Below, piece after piece: positions 33,820-43,164 of a stretch of DNA of 64,000 nt. The stretch covers positions 1-64,000 of the forward strand of contig JAJPIT010000030.1 in the NCBI GenBank assembly GCA_021324615.1, in the 5' to 3' direction. Under the pieces are notes generated by a model. The model was not told where the DNA came from. It saw only the letters and a program-made list of their open reading frames with translations, and did no database searches. Position 1 is the stretch's first letter. Every line of letters begins with the position of its first letter. The stretch comes from Terriglobia bacterium. Its GTDB lineage: Bacteria; Acidobacteriota; Terriglobia; Bryobacterales; Bryobacteraceae. Both the position numbers and the translations under genes were made by a program.

Positions 33820-34176
33820 CTATCCCGGCGCCCGGCCCAGGCCCAGGAAAGCGAGCCCGGCGAAGATCAGCGCCAGCCCGCCCGCCTTTCCCCAGGTGAG
33901 CGGCTCATGGAAAAAGATCCTCGACCAAAGGATGGTCCAAAGATAGCCCAGCGCGACCATCGGATACAACACGCTGAGCTCGCCTTCGGTCATGCCCCGC
34001 ACGAAAAAGACCGACGACAGCGCGTACAGCGCGATGCCGGCCAGCAGATGCCAGTTGGTGGCGAGCGAGGCCAGGCCGCCGCGCAGCCTTCCCGCCGCCG
34101 CCTTCAAAAACGCCGCACCGAAGCTGCCGATGAATCCGGCGGCGAACACGTAGAGCATGGAAGAAAGCGGCGTCAT
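33820..34176 (-). CDS. SMR/EamA-like small membrane transporter, subunit 2
   Basis: 118 aa, four predicted membrane helices. 'EGELSVLYPMVALGYLWTIL' and the C-terminal 'WGKAGGLALIFAGLAFLGLG' match half-size DMT-superfamily (EmrE/ArnE-like) subunits. ATG overlaps the stop of the preceding homologue (ATGA, 34173-34176). Two unequal small subunits in tandem usually form an antiparallel heterodimer that moves drugs, polyamines or lipid-linked sugars. The substrate cannot be told. Confidence 0.82.
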   Translation of the reverse strand: MTPLSSMLYVFAAGFIGSFGAAFLKAAAGRLRGGLASLATNWHLLAGIALYALSSVFFVRGMTEGELSVLYPMVALGYLWTILWSRIFFHEPLTWGKAGGLALIFAGLAFLGLGRAPG

Positions 34177-34565
34177 TTTTGCTGGCCCGATCCGGCGCCC
34201 AGGGCGGCCACTCCGCCGCAGATCAGCGCGATGCCGGCCAGCTTGGCCGCGTTCATCTTATCGCCGAAGACCGCCGCCGACAGGATGGTCACCCAGACGA
34301 AGGTGAGCGCGATGACCGGATACACCGCCGACAACTCGCCATGGCGAAGCGCCACCACCAGCAGCACCATGCTCAGCGCGTAAAGGGAGTAGCCGAGGAA
34401 AAGCTGCGGCGTAGTCAGAATCGCCAGGCCCGTCGCCAGCAACGTCGGATGGCCAAGCGCGTTGGCGCCGTTTTTGATCAACACCTGGGCGCCGGCGTTG
34501 ACCAGCGTCACGCAAAAGACCAGGAAAATCGCAAAGCGCCGCTGCGCCGGGGTGGCTTCGGTCAA
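34173..34565 (-). CDS. SMR/EamA-like small membrane transporter, subunit 1
   Basis: 130 aa, four membrane helices; 'HGELSAVYPVIALTFVWVTI' parallels the same segment in the downstream subunit, showing a duplication. 'KLAGIALICGGVAALGAG' ends the last helix. The start is TTG (34565). It likely forms a heterodimer with the overlapping downstream gene. Neighbours (GH63-like hydrolase upstream, selenoprotein convergent) do not reveal the substrate. Confidence 0.82.
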   Translation of the reverse strand: MTEATPAQRRFAIFLVFCVTLVNAGAQVLIKNGANALGHPTLLATGLAILTTPQLFLGYSLYALSMVLLVVALRHGELSAVYPVIALTFVWVTILSAAVFGDKMNAAKLAGIALICGGVAALGAGSGQQK

Positions 34566-34600
34566 CTTTCAGAATAATCGAACCGCGCCGGCCGCCACAA

Positions 34601-37216
34601 TTACTCGCCGCTTTGCTGGAGCAGTTTGGCGACCAGCGCCGTCCATCCGGTCTGATGGCTGGCGCCCAGGCCGGCGCCGTTATCGCCGTGAAAATATTCG
34701 TAGAACAAAACGTAGTCGCGGAAATGGGGGTCGCGCTGGAACTTTTCCACGGCGCCGAACACCGGACGCCGCCCGGAGCTGTCACGCAAAAACAGACGCG
34801 CCAGGCGCCGCGACAACTCCGCCGCCGCCTGGCCCAGCGTGATGCGATGGCCGGAGCCGGAGGGAAACTCCACCAGCAGATCCTGGCCGTAATAATGGTT
34901 ATACTTCTGCAAGGATTCGATCAGCAGATAGTTCACCGGGAACCACACCGGGCCCCGCCAGTTGGAATTTCCGCCGAACATCGCGGTGCTCGATTCGGCG
35001 GGCTCATAGCGGATGCTGTGCTGCTGCCCGTCCAAGGCCACGGTGAAGGGGAACCGCTCGTGAAACTTCGAAAGCGAGCGGATCCCGTAGGGCGACAAAA
35101 ACTCGCTTTCATCGAGCATCCGCTCCAGCACCCGCGCCAGACGCGGCCGCACCAGCACGCTGAGCAGCCTCCGCGACTGCACCCCCTCGCGGGTCAGCGA
35201 AGCCACGTTGGAGGCCAGGTTGGGGCGGTGCCGGAGAAACCACTCCATCCGGCGCCGGAAGCCCGGCAGTTTTTCGATCACTTCCGGCTCCATGGTGTCC
35301 ACGGCGAACAGCGGAATCAGGCCGACGATCGAGCGCACCCGCAGCAGCGTGGAACGGCCGTCGGGAAATCTCAGGCGGTCATAAAAGAATCCGTCGTTTT
35401 CATCCCACAGCCCGCCGTCGCCCAAGGCGTTCATGGCCGCGGCGATGTACAAAAAGTGCTCAAAAAACTTGCTGGCCACATCCTCGAAGATGGGATCGAC
35501 CTGGGTGGCCAGTTCCAGAGAAATTTTGAGCATATTGAGGCAGAACATCGCCATCCAACTGGTGCCGTCGGACTGCTCGATGTAGCCTCCGCCCGGCAGC
35601 GGCGCGCTGCGGTCGAACACGCCGATGTTATCCAGGCCGAGGAATCCGCCCTCGAAGATATTGCTTCCGGCCGAATCCTTGCGATTGACCCACCAGGTGA
35701 AGTTCAGCAGCAGTTTGTGAAACACGCTTTCCAGAAAGGAATAATCGGCGCGCCCGGAGAGTTTGCGGTCGATCTGAAACACACGCCAGCAGGCCCAGGC
35801 GTGCACCGGCGGGTTCACGTCGCTGAAATTCCATTCGTAGGCCGGGATCTGCCCGTTGGGATGCATGTACCATTCGCGCAGAAACAGGCGAAGCTGCCCC
35901 TTGGCGAAATCCGGGTCCACCAACGCCATCGGGATCATGTGGAAGGCCAGATCCCAGGCCGCGTACCAGGGATACTCCCAGGTGTCCGGCATCGACACGA
36001 TGTCTTTGTTGAACAAATGGATCCATTTGGCGTCGCGCCCGCGAAGGCGCGTTGGGGGCGGCGGCGGCTGGGCCGGATCTCCCTTCAGCCAATCCTCGAT
36101 CACGAAGTGATAAAACTGCCTGGACCACAGCAGCCCGGCGAACGCCTGTCGCTGCACGCGTTTGCCGTCCTCGGAAAGATGCGGAGGAGAAAAGCCGTAA
36201 AACTCGTCGGCTTCGGCGATGCGTTCCGCCATGAATCCGTCGAAGTCCCGGATCAGCCGCGTTGGTTCGGCGGCTTCGTAAAGGCGCATGCGCAAAATGC
36301 GCGGCTCGCCCGGATTCAAATCCAGCCGGTGCCAGGCGCAAGCCTTGGTGCCGCGCCGCGCCGGATTCACCGCGTCCAGCCGGTTGTGAATCACCCGCTG
36401 GTGAAACGCGTCTTTGGTGTAGCTGGCGTCGCCGCATCCCCACAGGGCGCGCGTGTTGGTGTCGTTTTCGGTGAACAGAAGCTCGGCTTCCCCGTCCACC
36501 TGGAAGCGATACCAGCCAAGCGAGGGATGCCGCGCCTCGATTCCCTCGCCGCCGGCCGCCAGCGAGGGCCGGTTCGGGTCTCCGTTCCACGACCAGGTGT
36601 TGCGGAACCACAGCGTCGGCAGCAGGTGCAGCGTGGCCGGCTCCGGCCCGCGATTCACCACCGTCAGGCGAATCAGAATGTCGGCGACGTCGGCTTTGGC
36701 GTACTCGATAAAAATGTCGAAGTAGCGGTCGTTGTCGAACACGCCGGTGTCGATCAGCTCATATTCGGGATCGTTCCGGGTGCGCCGCCGGTTGACTTCG
36801 ATCAGTTGCGCGTAAGGAAACTCCGCCTGCGGGTATTTGTACAGGCACTTCATATAGGAGTGCGTTGGCGTGGAATCGAGGTAGTAGTAAAGCTCCTTGA
36901 CGTCCTCGCCGTGATTCCCCTGCGTGCCGCTGAGGCCGAACAGGCGCTCTTTGAGGATCGGATCGCGTCCGTTCCAGAACGCCGGCGCGAAACATAACCG
37001 CTGATGATTGTCGCAGATGCCGCCGATGCCGTCTTCGCCCCAGCGGTAGGCGCGAAGATGCGAATGCTCGAAGGGAAAATAATCCCAGGCGTCTCCGTCG
37101 GCGCTATAATCCTCGCGGACCGTGCTCCATTGCCGCTCCGACAGGTACGGCCCCCAGCGCCGCCAATGCGCCTCCCGCCGCGCGGTGGAGATCAGGCGCC
37201 GTTTTTCCGCGTCCAC
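34601..37216 (-). CDS. GH63-like (MGH1-type) glucosidase
   Basis: 871 aa, cytoplasmic (no signal peptide). An N-terminal beta-sandwich region opens with '[17 protein letters not shown]', and the (alpha/alpha)6 catalytic barrel has '[20 protein letters not shown]' and '[20 protein letters not shown]' (near residue 750), both family hallmarks of GH63/MGH-type inverting hydrolases. It would hydrolyse an alpha-glucosyl or mannosyl-type bond, perhaps of a compatible solute or storage glycan. GTG start lies seven bases after a TACAAT hexamer with no Shine-Dalgarno. Sugar specificity is not readable. Confidence 0.88.
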   Translation of the reverse strand: MDAEKRRLISTARREAHWRRWGPYLSERQWSTVREDYSADGDAWDYFPFEHSHLRAYRWGEDGIGGICDNHQRLCFAPAFWNGRDPILKERLFGLSGTQGNHGEDVKELYYYLDSTPTHSYMKCLYKYPQAEFPYAQLIEVNRRRTRNDPEYELIDTGVFDNDRYFDIFIEYAKADVADILIRLTVVNRGPEPATLHLLPTLWFRNTWSWNGDPNRPSLAAGGEGIEARHPSLGWYRFQVDGEAELLFTENDTNTRALWGCGDASYTKDAFHQRVIHNRLDAVNPARRGTKACAWHRLDLNPGEPRILRMRLYEAAEPTRLIRDFDGFMAERIAEADEFYGFSPPHLSEDGKRVQRQAFAGLLWSRQFYHFVIEDWLKGDPAQPPPPPTRLRGRDAKWIHLFNKDIVSMPDTWEYPWYAAWDLAFHMIPMALVDPDFAKGQLRLFLREWYMHPNGQIPAYEWNFSDVNPPVHAWACWRVFQIDRKLSGRADYSFLESVFHKLLLNFTWWVNRKDSAGSNIFEGGFLGLDNIGVFDRSAPLPGGGYIEQSDGTSWMAMFCLNMLKISLELATQVDPIFEDVASKFFEHFLYIAAAMNALGDGGLWDENDGFFYDRLRFPDGRSTLLRVRSIVGLIPLFAVDTMEPEVIEKLPGFRRRMEWFLRHRPNLASNVASLTREGVQSRRLLSVLVRPRLARVLERMLDESEFLSPYGIRSLSKFHERFPFTVALDGQQHSIRYEPAESSTAMFGGNSNWRGPVWFPVNYLLIESLQKYNHYYGQDLLVEFPSGSGHRITLGQAAAELSRRLARLFLRDSSGRRPVFGAVEKFQRDPHFRDYVLFYEYFHGDNGAGLGASHQTGWTALVAKLLQQSGE

Positions 37217-37223
37217 TCAAATG

Positions 37224-37229
37224 ATTGTA
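37224..37229 (-). promoter_or_regulatory. -10 hexamer for a probable leaderless GH63 transcript
   Basis: TACAAT on the minus strand, seven bases upstream of the GTG at 37216. No ribosome binding site between. Confidence 0.4.
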
Positions 37230-37270
37230 CCGGCTGTTGGCCTGGGAGGCTCGGCAGCCAGATCTGCGCG

Positions 37271-37681
37271 CTAAGCTTTAATAGCATCGCGGAACAATTG
37301 GAATTCCGGCGGATCGGAGAGCAGCACCGCCACGACGTCGAAGCGCACCCGCTCCCACGGCGTTCCCGTCCTTCGCGCAAACGCCCGCGCAACGCGGATC
37401 AAATGACGGCGCTTCTCCTCGTCGATGGCCCGTTCCGGCGGGCCGAAATCCGCCGCCTCGCGCGTCTTCACTTCCACGATCACCAGAGCGTCGCCCTCGC
37501 GGGCGATCAGATCGGCCTCGGCCGCGCCGGCCAGACGGTAGTTGCGCGCGACGATCACGAATCCTTCCGCTTGCAGAAAGCGATGCGCCAGATCCTCGCC
37601 GCGCCGCCCGCTCGCCGCCGTTGGACTCCACAATTTGCGCCGGCGCACATCACGCAGCCGGTCCAGAATCTTTCCGATCAT
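37271..37681 (-). CDS. YraN/UPF0102-family nuclease-like protein
   Basis: 136 aa. The family core is complete: 'GRRGEDLAHRFLQAEGFVIV' then 'NYRLAGAAEADLIAREGDAL' and 'VIVEVKTRE', the E-(X)n-D-(X)n-EVK arrangement of a PD-(D/E)XK nuclease fold. YraN is widely conserved but its function is poorly known. ATG overlaps the stop of the upstream methyltransferase by 4 bp (ATGA, 37678-37681), so they are co-translated. Confidence 0.88.
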   Translation of the reverse strand: MIGKILDRLRDVRRRKLWSPTAASGRRGEDLAHRFLQAEGFVIVARNYRLAGAAEADLIAREGDALVIVEVKTREAADFGPPERAIDEEKRRHLIRVARAFARRTGTPWERVRFDVVAVLLSDPPEFQLFRDAIKA

Positions 37682-38205
37682 TTAACGACAGCCAGCCGCC
37701 ATTCGATCACCTTGCCGCGGACGATGTAGCACAAATAATATTCCCAGAAGCGGCGAAAACGGGGAAAGCGATTCACCAGCAGCTCGAATCCCAGCCACTT
37801 CCAGAAAGCTAGTAGCTTTACGCGGACCAGAATCTCGCGGAACTTCACCGGCGAATAATAGCCGAAACCGCCGTGATCCTCGCCGAAGTAGCGCAGCGAA
37901 AAACTGTTCAGGTGCCAGCGATGAGTGGGATCGCAGAACGAGCTGAAGTCGGTGTAGTGCGGCGTAACAATGAAAACTTCGCCCCCGGCCCGCACCAGCC
38001 GGTGAAATTCCTCCATCGACCGCACCACGTCGGAGACATGTTCAATCACGTGAACGGCCTGCAAGGCGTCGAAACTGGAATCGCGGAAGGGATAAGGAAA
38101 ATGATCCAGATCGCAGAGGACGTCGGCGCGGCTGGCGGGATTGCGGTCGATGCCGATCGCGCCCTTTTTCTTATTTATCCCGCAGCCGACGTCGAGAATT
38201 CGCAT
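37678..38205 (-). CDS. class I SAM-dependent methyltransferase
   Basis: 175 aa. SAM-binding 'MRILDVGCGINKKKGAIGID' opens the protein, followed by 'FDALQAVHVIEHVSD' and 'LVRAGGEVFIVTPHYTDFSS', typical of the Methyltransf_11/UbiE-like group. The N-terminus begins directly at motif I, so a normal N-terminal helix is missing; this is seen in small family members. The C-terminal Arg/Trp-rich part could bind a lipid or glycan. Its ATG overlaps by two bases the first ATG of a divergent radical SAM gene. Substrate unknown. Confidence 0.85.
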   Translation of the reverse strand: MRILDVGCGINKKKGAIGIDRNPASRADVLCDLDHFPYPFRDSSFDALQAVHVIEHVSDVVRSMEEFHRLVRAGGEVFIVTPHYTDFSSFCDPTHRWHLNSFSLRYFGEDHGGFGYYSPVKFREILVRVKLLAFWKWLGFELLVNRFPRFRRFWEYYLCYIVRGKVIEWRLAVVK

Positions 38206-39385
38206 GGATGAGGAAATTTTCGCACCACGCCGCGCCCGAACGCATCTAACGGTTCAGGTGAGGACGGTCCGCAGACTGCATCGCCGGCTTCGCGAGACGC
38301 GGATGTTCGCGCGCGCCATGCAATCGGCGTCGCACCCGATTGTGGCGCAGGTCGTGCCCATCCGCCGCTGCAATCTGGATTGCGCCTACTGCAACGAATA
38401 CGACAAGACATCGGCGCCGGTGCCGCTGGCGGTGATGTTGCGGCGCATCGACCGGCTGGGCGAGCTGGGCGCCGCGATCATCACCTTAAGCGGCGGGGAG
38501 CCGACGCTGCATCCCGATCTGGACGCCATCATACGCCGCATCCGCCAGCGGGGCGCCATCGCCACGCTCATCACCAACGGCCTGCTGCTGACCCCGGAAC
38601 GCATCCGCGCGCTCAACCGGGCCGGGCTGGACTACCTGCAAATCAGCATCGACAATCTGCAACCCGACGACGTCTCGAAAAAGAGCCTGCGCGTGCTGGA
38701 GCGGAAGCTGGAGTGGATGGCGCGCTACGCCGAGTTCGAGGTGACCATCAACTCCGTGCTGGGAGCGGGCGTCCGCCATCCGGAAGACGCGCTCGCCATC
38801 GGCCGGCGGGCGCGCGGGCTGGGCTTCACCAGCACGGTGGGGATTTTGCACGATCACAGCGGCCAACTGCAACCGCTCGCGCCGGAGCACAAAAAAGTCT
38901 ACGAGCAGTTCCGCCGGCTCCAGAACGGCCTGTTTTCCTTCGCGCACTTCGATCATTTCCAGGACAACATCGCCCGCGGGCTGCCCAACGATTGGCACTG
39001 CCGCGCCGGCGGCCGTTTTCTTTATATTTGCGAAGACGGCCTGGTGCATTACTGCTCGCAGCAGCGCGGGCGGCCGGGAATCCCGCTCGAGGAATACACC
39101 GTCGACGACATCCGCCGCGAAGCGGCGCGGCCCAAGGAGTGCGCTCCGTTCTGCACCATCTCCTGCGTGCATCAAACCGCGATGCTCGACGAGTTCCGGG
39201 AGCGCCCGCGGGAGACTGTGGCGGCGATTCTGGACCGCCGGCGGGCGCTCGATCCGCAGTTCCGGCCGCCCGCGCTGGTGAACGCGCTCTCCTGGATGTT
39301 TCTCGATCCGCGCCGCCGCGGGTTTTTCGGCAAGTGGCTGGCGGCGATGCTCGGGAGCAAGGACGGAATGCGCCTTCAGCGCTGA
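38204..39385 (+). CDS. radical SAM/SPASM-like protein
   Basis: 393 aa from ATG 38204. Radical SAM cluster C56-X3-C60-X2-C63 ('RRCNLDCAYCNEYD'), SAM-binding 'TLSGGEPTLHPDLD', and a C-terminal Cys-rich part ('DWHCRAGGRFLYICEDGLVH', 'CAPFCTISCVHQ') suitable for an auxiliary SPASM-like cluster. Such proteins modify peptides, lipids (HpnH-like hopanoids) or sugars; no substrate peptide gene is seen nearby. The N-terminus is Arg-rich and poorly conserved; GTG 38258 or ATG 38303 are alternative starts that would leave promoter room from the divergent methyltransferase. It overlaps the tricorn-like gene tail-to-tail by 10 bases. Confidence 0.85.
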   Translation: MDEEIFAPRRARTHLTVQVRTVRRLHRRLRETRMFARAMQSASHPIVAQVVPIRRCNLDCAYCNEYDKTSAPVPLAVMLRRIDRLGELGAAIITLSGGEPTLHPDLDAIIRRIRQRGAIATLITNGLLLTPERIRALNRAGLDYLQISIDNLQPDDVSKKSLRVLERKLEWMARYAEFEVTINSVLGAGVRHPEDALAIGRRARGLGFTSTVGILHDHSGQLQPLAPEHKKVYEQFRRLQNGLFSFAHFDHFQDNIARGLPNDWHCRAGGRFLYICEDGLVHYCSQQRGRPGIPLEEYTVDDIRREAARPKECAPFCTISCVHQTAMLDEFRERPRETVAAILDRRRALDPQFRPPALVNALSWMFLDPRRRGFFGKWLAAMLGSKDGMRLQR

Positions 39386-42300
39386 TTGGCCCCGCCCCCG
39401 CTGGCGCCCGCCGGCGCGCTCATCGGCAGCTTTCTCTTTCCCCAGGTCGGCGGCGGCGGCTCATGATCCATGCGGTTGACCGGATGCTCCTTCAGCATCC
39501 GCAGCGCCTCGGCTACGGCCCGCTCCAGTTGCGGATCGTGGCCCGCGATCACATCCTTGGGCCAGTTCTCCACATCGATATCCGGCGCGACGCCCTCGTT
39601 TTCGACCGCCCAGTGGCCTTCCTTGGCGAAAAATCCGCCGCGCGGCGCAATCATCGATCCGCCATCGACGAACACCGGCGTATCGGCGGTGTGCACCAGC
39701 CCGCCCCAGGTCCGCTTGCCCACCAGCAGGCCGACCTTGCGGTATTTGAACATGTACGGCATCAGGTCCCCGCCGGAGCCCGCCATTTCATTGATGATCA
39801 TCACCTTGGGCCCCCAGATGCCGGCCTCCGGGCTGGTGAACGGATAGCGGTCGCCGGCGGCGTTGTTGAAGTAGCCGTCGAAGGTCCGTTGCAGCGCGTC
39901 GATAATGTAGTCGGCGGCGGAGCCTCCGCCGTTGTACCGCTCGTCGATGATCGCGCCGAGCTTATCCTGCTGGGCGAAGTAGTAGCGGTTGAAGCTGGCG
40001 TATCCGGGCTGCCCGGTATTGGGCAGATAGACGTAGGCCAGTTGCCCGTTCGACAACTTATCCACCAGCCTGCGGTTGGATTCGACCCACGCCCGCGTGC
40101 GCAGCGCCTGCTCATTGGCCACCGGCACCACCGTAATCTGATGGGCGCCGTCCATCGATGGCCGGCTGTTGACGGTCAGCACGGTTTGCTTATTCGCGGT
40201 TCCGTCGAGCAGGCGGTAGATGTTATCGGGGGCGCGCAGTTCCTGGCCGTTGACCGCCAGAATATAATCGCCCGCCGCGACGTTCACGCCCGGCGCGGCC
40301 AGCGGGGCGTGCAGATCCGGATTCCAGCTTTCGTTGTCGTAGATCCGGGTGATTTTATATCTGCCGTTGTCGATGGTGAAATCCGCCCCCAGCAGGCCGC
40401 CTGGCGAGGGAGGCACCGAGGGCATATCGCCGCCCCGCACGTAGGAGTGCCCGATGGCGATCTCCGATCCCATCATGTCGAGCAGATAATTCAAATCGGC
40501 GCGGTGATTCACGTAGGGCAGCAACTGCCCGTACATTTCCTTCATGCGCGGCCAGTCGGCCCCATGCATGTTGGGGACGTACAGATAATCGCGCTGATTT
40601 CTCCAGCCCTCGTAGAAGATCTGCTTGAACTCCTCTTTGGGCTCCAGATACATGGTCAATTTGACGTTGAGTCTTCCCTGCCCCGCTTGCGGCGGCTGGC
40701 GGTCGGCGTCGACCAGGAAGATCTGGGGAACCGGCGGCGGCGTTCCGGCAGCGGGCGGCGCTCCGCCGCGGCCGCCTCCGGCGCCGGCCGTACGATAAAC
40801 CAGTTTGTGGCCGTCCGCGCTGAGGTCGTAGGTGGCGACGCCATTGGCGAAGACGGCCGCGCGCCGGTCGCTCAGGCGATAGCGCATTAAAGTGTTTCCG
40901 CCGCCGCCCTGGCCGCGCCCGCCGCCGGTTTGCAGATAATAAACGGTTCCCGCCGCGCCGGCGCGAAGCTGCGAATAGGGCCGCTCCGGCACGCTCTGAA
41001 CATTGATGATTCTCGATTGGATATTGTCGAAATCGATCTCCACGTTCACCGGAGTCCTGGGGGCGCGCGCCGCCGGCGCTTCACCGCCCTCGGCCGCCGC
41101 CGCGCCCCGGCCGCCCCGGCCGCCCGCCGGGGCCGCGCCGACGCCCTTATCCTCGTCGCTTTCCGGCAGCAGCGGGCTGGCCTCGCCCTTCTTGAGCACC
41201 GCCAGATACAATCCGAAATTTTCCTCGTGATCATACGACGTCATATCCAGCCATTGCGACCGCAGCCCGAAATCGGTGGACGCCAAAAACCACAGATACT
41301 TTCCGCTGGCATCCCAGGCCGGCCAGACCGCGTCGGCCAATCCGTCGGTGATCTGCTTGGTCTCCCCGGTCTCGACATTGGCGACGAAAATGGCGTGATA
41401 GAGCGATTTCAGATGGCTGGCGTAGGCGATCCATTTGGAATCCGGACTCCACACCGGATTTTCCGTCCTCTGCGGCACCATGAAGGGGTCCGATCCGACG
41501 ACCTTCGCCTTTCCGCTCGCCACGTCCATCACCCAAATTTTCAGATCGGTGTCGGTGTAGACGATCTTTTTGGAGTCCGGCGACCAGGACGGCGTGTAGT
41601 AGTGCTTGGGATGCTCCAGCGGGATGGCGCGCGGCGGCGTGATTCCGTCCTGCGCCTCGATCATCAACTGATATTCGCCGGATTTGTCGCTGAAATAGGA
41701 GATAAACTTCCCGTCCGGGGACCAGGCCGGATCGTGCTCGGCCGATCCGCTGGAATGGCTCAGATTGCGTACGTCGCCGTGTTCGGCCGGGATGGTGAAA
41801 ATCTCACCGCGGGCTTCGGCCAGCACGCGGGCGCCGGTCGGCGACAGGGCGAGCGAAGTCATCCGGCTGGTGACGTCTTCCCAGCGCGGCATCATCCACG
41901 GGAAATCGCCGCTGGCGGTGATGTTGACGATGTGATGCCGTCCGGTTTTCGGATCCAGTTCGTGGACGTATCCGGCCTGCTCAAAGACGATCGCTCCGGC
42001 GCCGGAATCGAGCGTTTTGACGTCAAAATCGGTGAAATGGGTCACCTGGGCGAGCTTTTTGGACTTTAAATCGTAGGACCAGATATTGGCGACGCTATCG
42101 CGGTCCGAGATGAAATATACGGTGCTGCCGACCCACACCGGGTCCATATCCTTGGAGTCGGTCCAGGGCGGCGAAACCAGGTCGTAGGTTTTCAAATCGA
42201 CGATCCAGATGGGGCGATTCTGGCCGCCGCGGTAGTTTCTGCGCTCCTCATCCCAGGAGTTATTCATGCGGTAGGCGATGTATTGGCCGTCCGGCGAGAT

Positions 42301-42774
42301 TTTTCCTTGATAGCCGCGCGGGATGGGCAGCGGCTCTTCCACGCCGCCCTCGACCGGGACCTCCCAGAAGCGCGGCGCCGGGCTGGGAGCCCAACTGGCC
42401 CGCGAGGAGGTGAAAATAATTTTCTTCCCGTCGGGAGTCCAGCCCTGCACGGTGTCGGCGCCCGGATGCCAGGTGAGGCGTTTGGGCTCGCCGCCCTCGG
42501 CGGGGACGACGTAGACATCCTCGTTTCCGGCGTAGGAGGCGCTGAACGCGATCAACTTGCCGTCCGGCGAAAAATGAGGATTGCCGGTTTGTCCCTGAAA
42601 ACTGGTGATCCGCCGGGCGGCGCCGCCGGCGCGGTCCACCACCCAGATATTCTGCGCGTAGGCGAACGCGATTTTATCGGCGCTGACCGTCGGCTGGCGA
42701 AGCATTCTTGTCGAATCGGCGGACAAAGCGGCGGGAATCAGAAGAACAAGAGGCAGAAGGATGCGCGTGAACAT
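39376..42774 (-). CDS. tricorn-like protease with S41 domain, exported
   Basis: 1132 aa. Signal peptide (about 1-18, AALSADS). Residues of about 25-590 form WD40-like beta-propellers with repeated 'SPDGKLIAFSA' and 'SPDSKWIAYAS' blades. Gly/Ala-rich linkers (about 550-575 and 620-640) follow, then a PDZ-like segment (about 830-910) and an S41 serine protease core with Ser1000 in 'EMAGSGGDLMPYMFKYRKVG'. Tricorn-type proteins degrade peptides. Export to the periplasm is unlike archaeal tricorn but common in Acidobacteriota. ATG 42774 has GGAG seven bases upstream; an upstream in-frame extension of 23 codons lacks support. Confidence 0.9.
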   Translation of the reverse strand: MFTRILLPLVLLIPAALSADSTRMLRQPTVSADKIAFAYAQNIWVVDRAGGAARRITSFQGQTGNPHFSPDGKLIAFSASYAGNEDVYVVPAEGGEPKRLTWHPGADTVQGWTPDGKKIIFTSSRASWAPSPAPRFWEVPVEGGVEEPLPIPRGYQGKISPDGQYIAYRMNNSWDEERRNYRGGQNRPIWIVDLKTYDLVSPPWTDSKDMDPVWVGSTVYFISDRDSVANIWSYDLKSKKLAQVTHFTDFDVKTLDSGAGAIVFEQAGYVHELDPKTGRHHIVNITASGDFPWMMPRWEDVTSRMTSLALSPTGARVLAEARGEIFTIPAEHGDVRNLSHSSGSAEHDPAWSPDGKFISYFSDKSGEYQLMIEAQDGITPPRAIPLEHPKHYYTPSWSPDSKKIVYTDTDLKIWVMDVASGKAKVVGSDPFMVPQRTENPVWSPDSKWIAYASHLKSLYHAIFVANVETGETKQITDGLADAVWPAWDASGKYLWFLASTDFGLRSQWLDMTSYDHEENFGLYLAVLKKGEASPLLPESDEDKGVGAAPAGGRGGRGAAAAEGGEAPAARAPRTPVNVEIDFDNIQSRIINVQSVPERPYSQLRAGAAGTVYYLQTGGGRGQGGGGNTLMRYRLSDRRAAVFANGVATYDLSADGHKLVYRTAGAGGGRGGAPPAAGTPPPVPQIFLVDADRQPPQAGQGRLNVKLTMYLEPKEEFKQIFYEGWRNQRDYLYVPNMHGADWPRMKEMYGQLLPYVNHRADLNYLLDMMGSEIAIGHSYVRGGDMPSVPPSPGGLLGADFTIDNGRYKITRIYDNESWNPDLHAPLAAPGVNVAAGDYILAVNGQELRAPDNIYRLLDGTANKQTVLTVNSRPSMDGAHQITVVPVANEQALRTRAWVESNRRLVDKLSNGQLAYVYLPNTGQPGYASFNRYYFAQQDKLGAIIDERYNGGGSAADYIIDALQRTFDGYFNNAAGDRYPFTSPEAGIWGPKVMIINEMAGSGGDLMPYMFKYRKVGLLVGKRTWGGLVHTADTPVFVDGGSMIAPRGGFFAKEGHWAVENEGVAPDIDVENWPKDVIAGHDPQLERAVAEALRMLKEHPVNRMDHEPPPPTWGKRKLPMSAPAGASGGGANQR

Positions 42775-42917
42775 AGGCGGCTCCGTTTCGTAATAGTGTA
42801 CTACCGCGGGGGAACAGACGCCGCGGCCGGCGGGAATCTTCATAATAGAAGTATGCGGGCGGAAATCCGCGGAACGTTCCTTCCGCCGGCGAGTCTAAAT
42901 CTCGTAGAGGAAGTGGT

Positions 42918-43157
42918 ATGCAGTGCCCAGAGCGAACCAGACGTCTTGATCACTTCGAGCGGACCGCGCGAGCCTACGCGGAAGCCATCGGCGGCCTGCG
43001 CGACCTGCAAGGGTACGAACTGATCGCGCAGGAGCGTCTTGTCAATCACATCCGCGAGGCTTGCGACGCTGCGGCGGCGGCCCTGGCCGAGCACCAGCAG
43101 TCCCACGGCTGCGCGCGCGCCGGGGTTGCCCAGAACCTGGAAAACAAAGTCGCCTGA
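42918..43157 (+). CDS. small helical protein of unknown function
   Basis: 79 aa. One alpha-helical stretch (about 8-60) rich in Ala/Glu/Arg with a heptad-like pattern ('YAEAIGGLRDLQGYELIAQE', 'HIREACDAAAAALAEHQQ') and two or three Cys (C3, C49, C65). ATG is preceded by GAGGAAGTGG. It lies between the divergent tricorn gene and convergent LptD. I do not recognise a family, and other frames overlap it, so it is only probable. The coding pattern and ribosome site favour this frame. Confidence 0.5.
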   Translation: MQCPERTRRLDHFERTARAYAEAIGGLRDLQGYELIAQERLVNHIREACDAAAAALAEHQQSHGCARAGVAQNLENKVA

Positions 43158-43164
43158 ATTTGTT

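Noticed and set aside
34613-36997. 794-aa plus-strand open frame over the GH63-like gene
   Set aside because: Shadow of the real minus-strand gene, with no family features. The same applies to long frames opposite MtrB (1656-3077), PpiD (24700-26853), the tricorn-like gene (38380-40890) and LptD (44332-45402).
42850-43023. Alternative plus-strand frame (starting 42854) over the small helical gene
   Set aside because: It gives a Ser/Pro/Thr-rich short peptide ending within the better candidate at 42918-43157, which has a ribosome site and helical composition.
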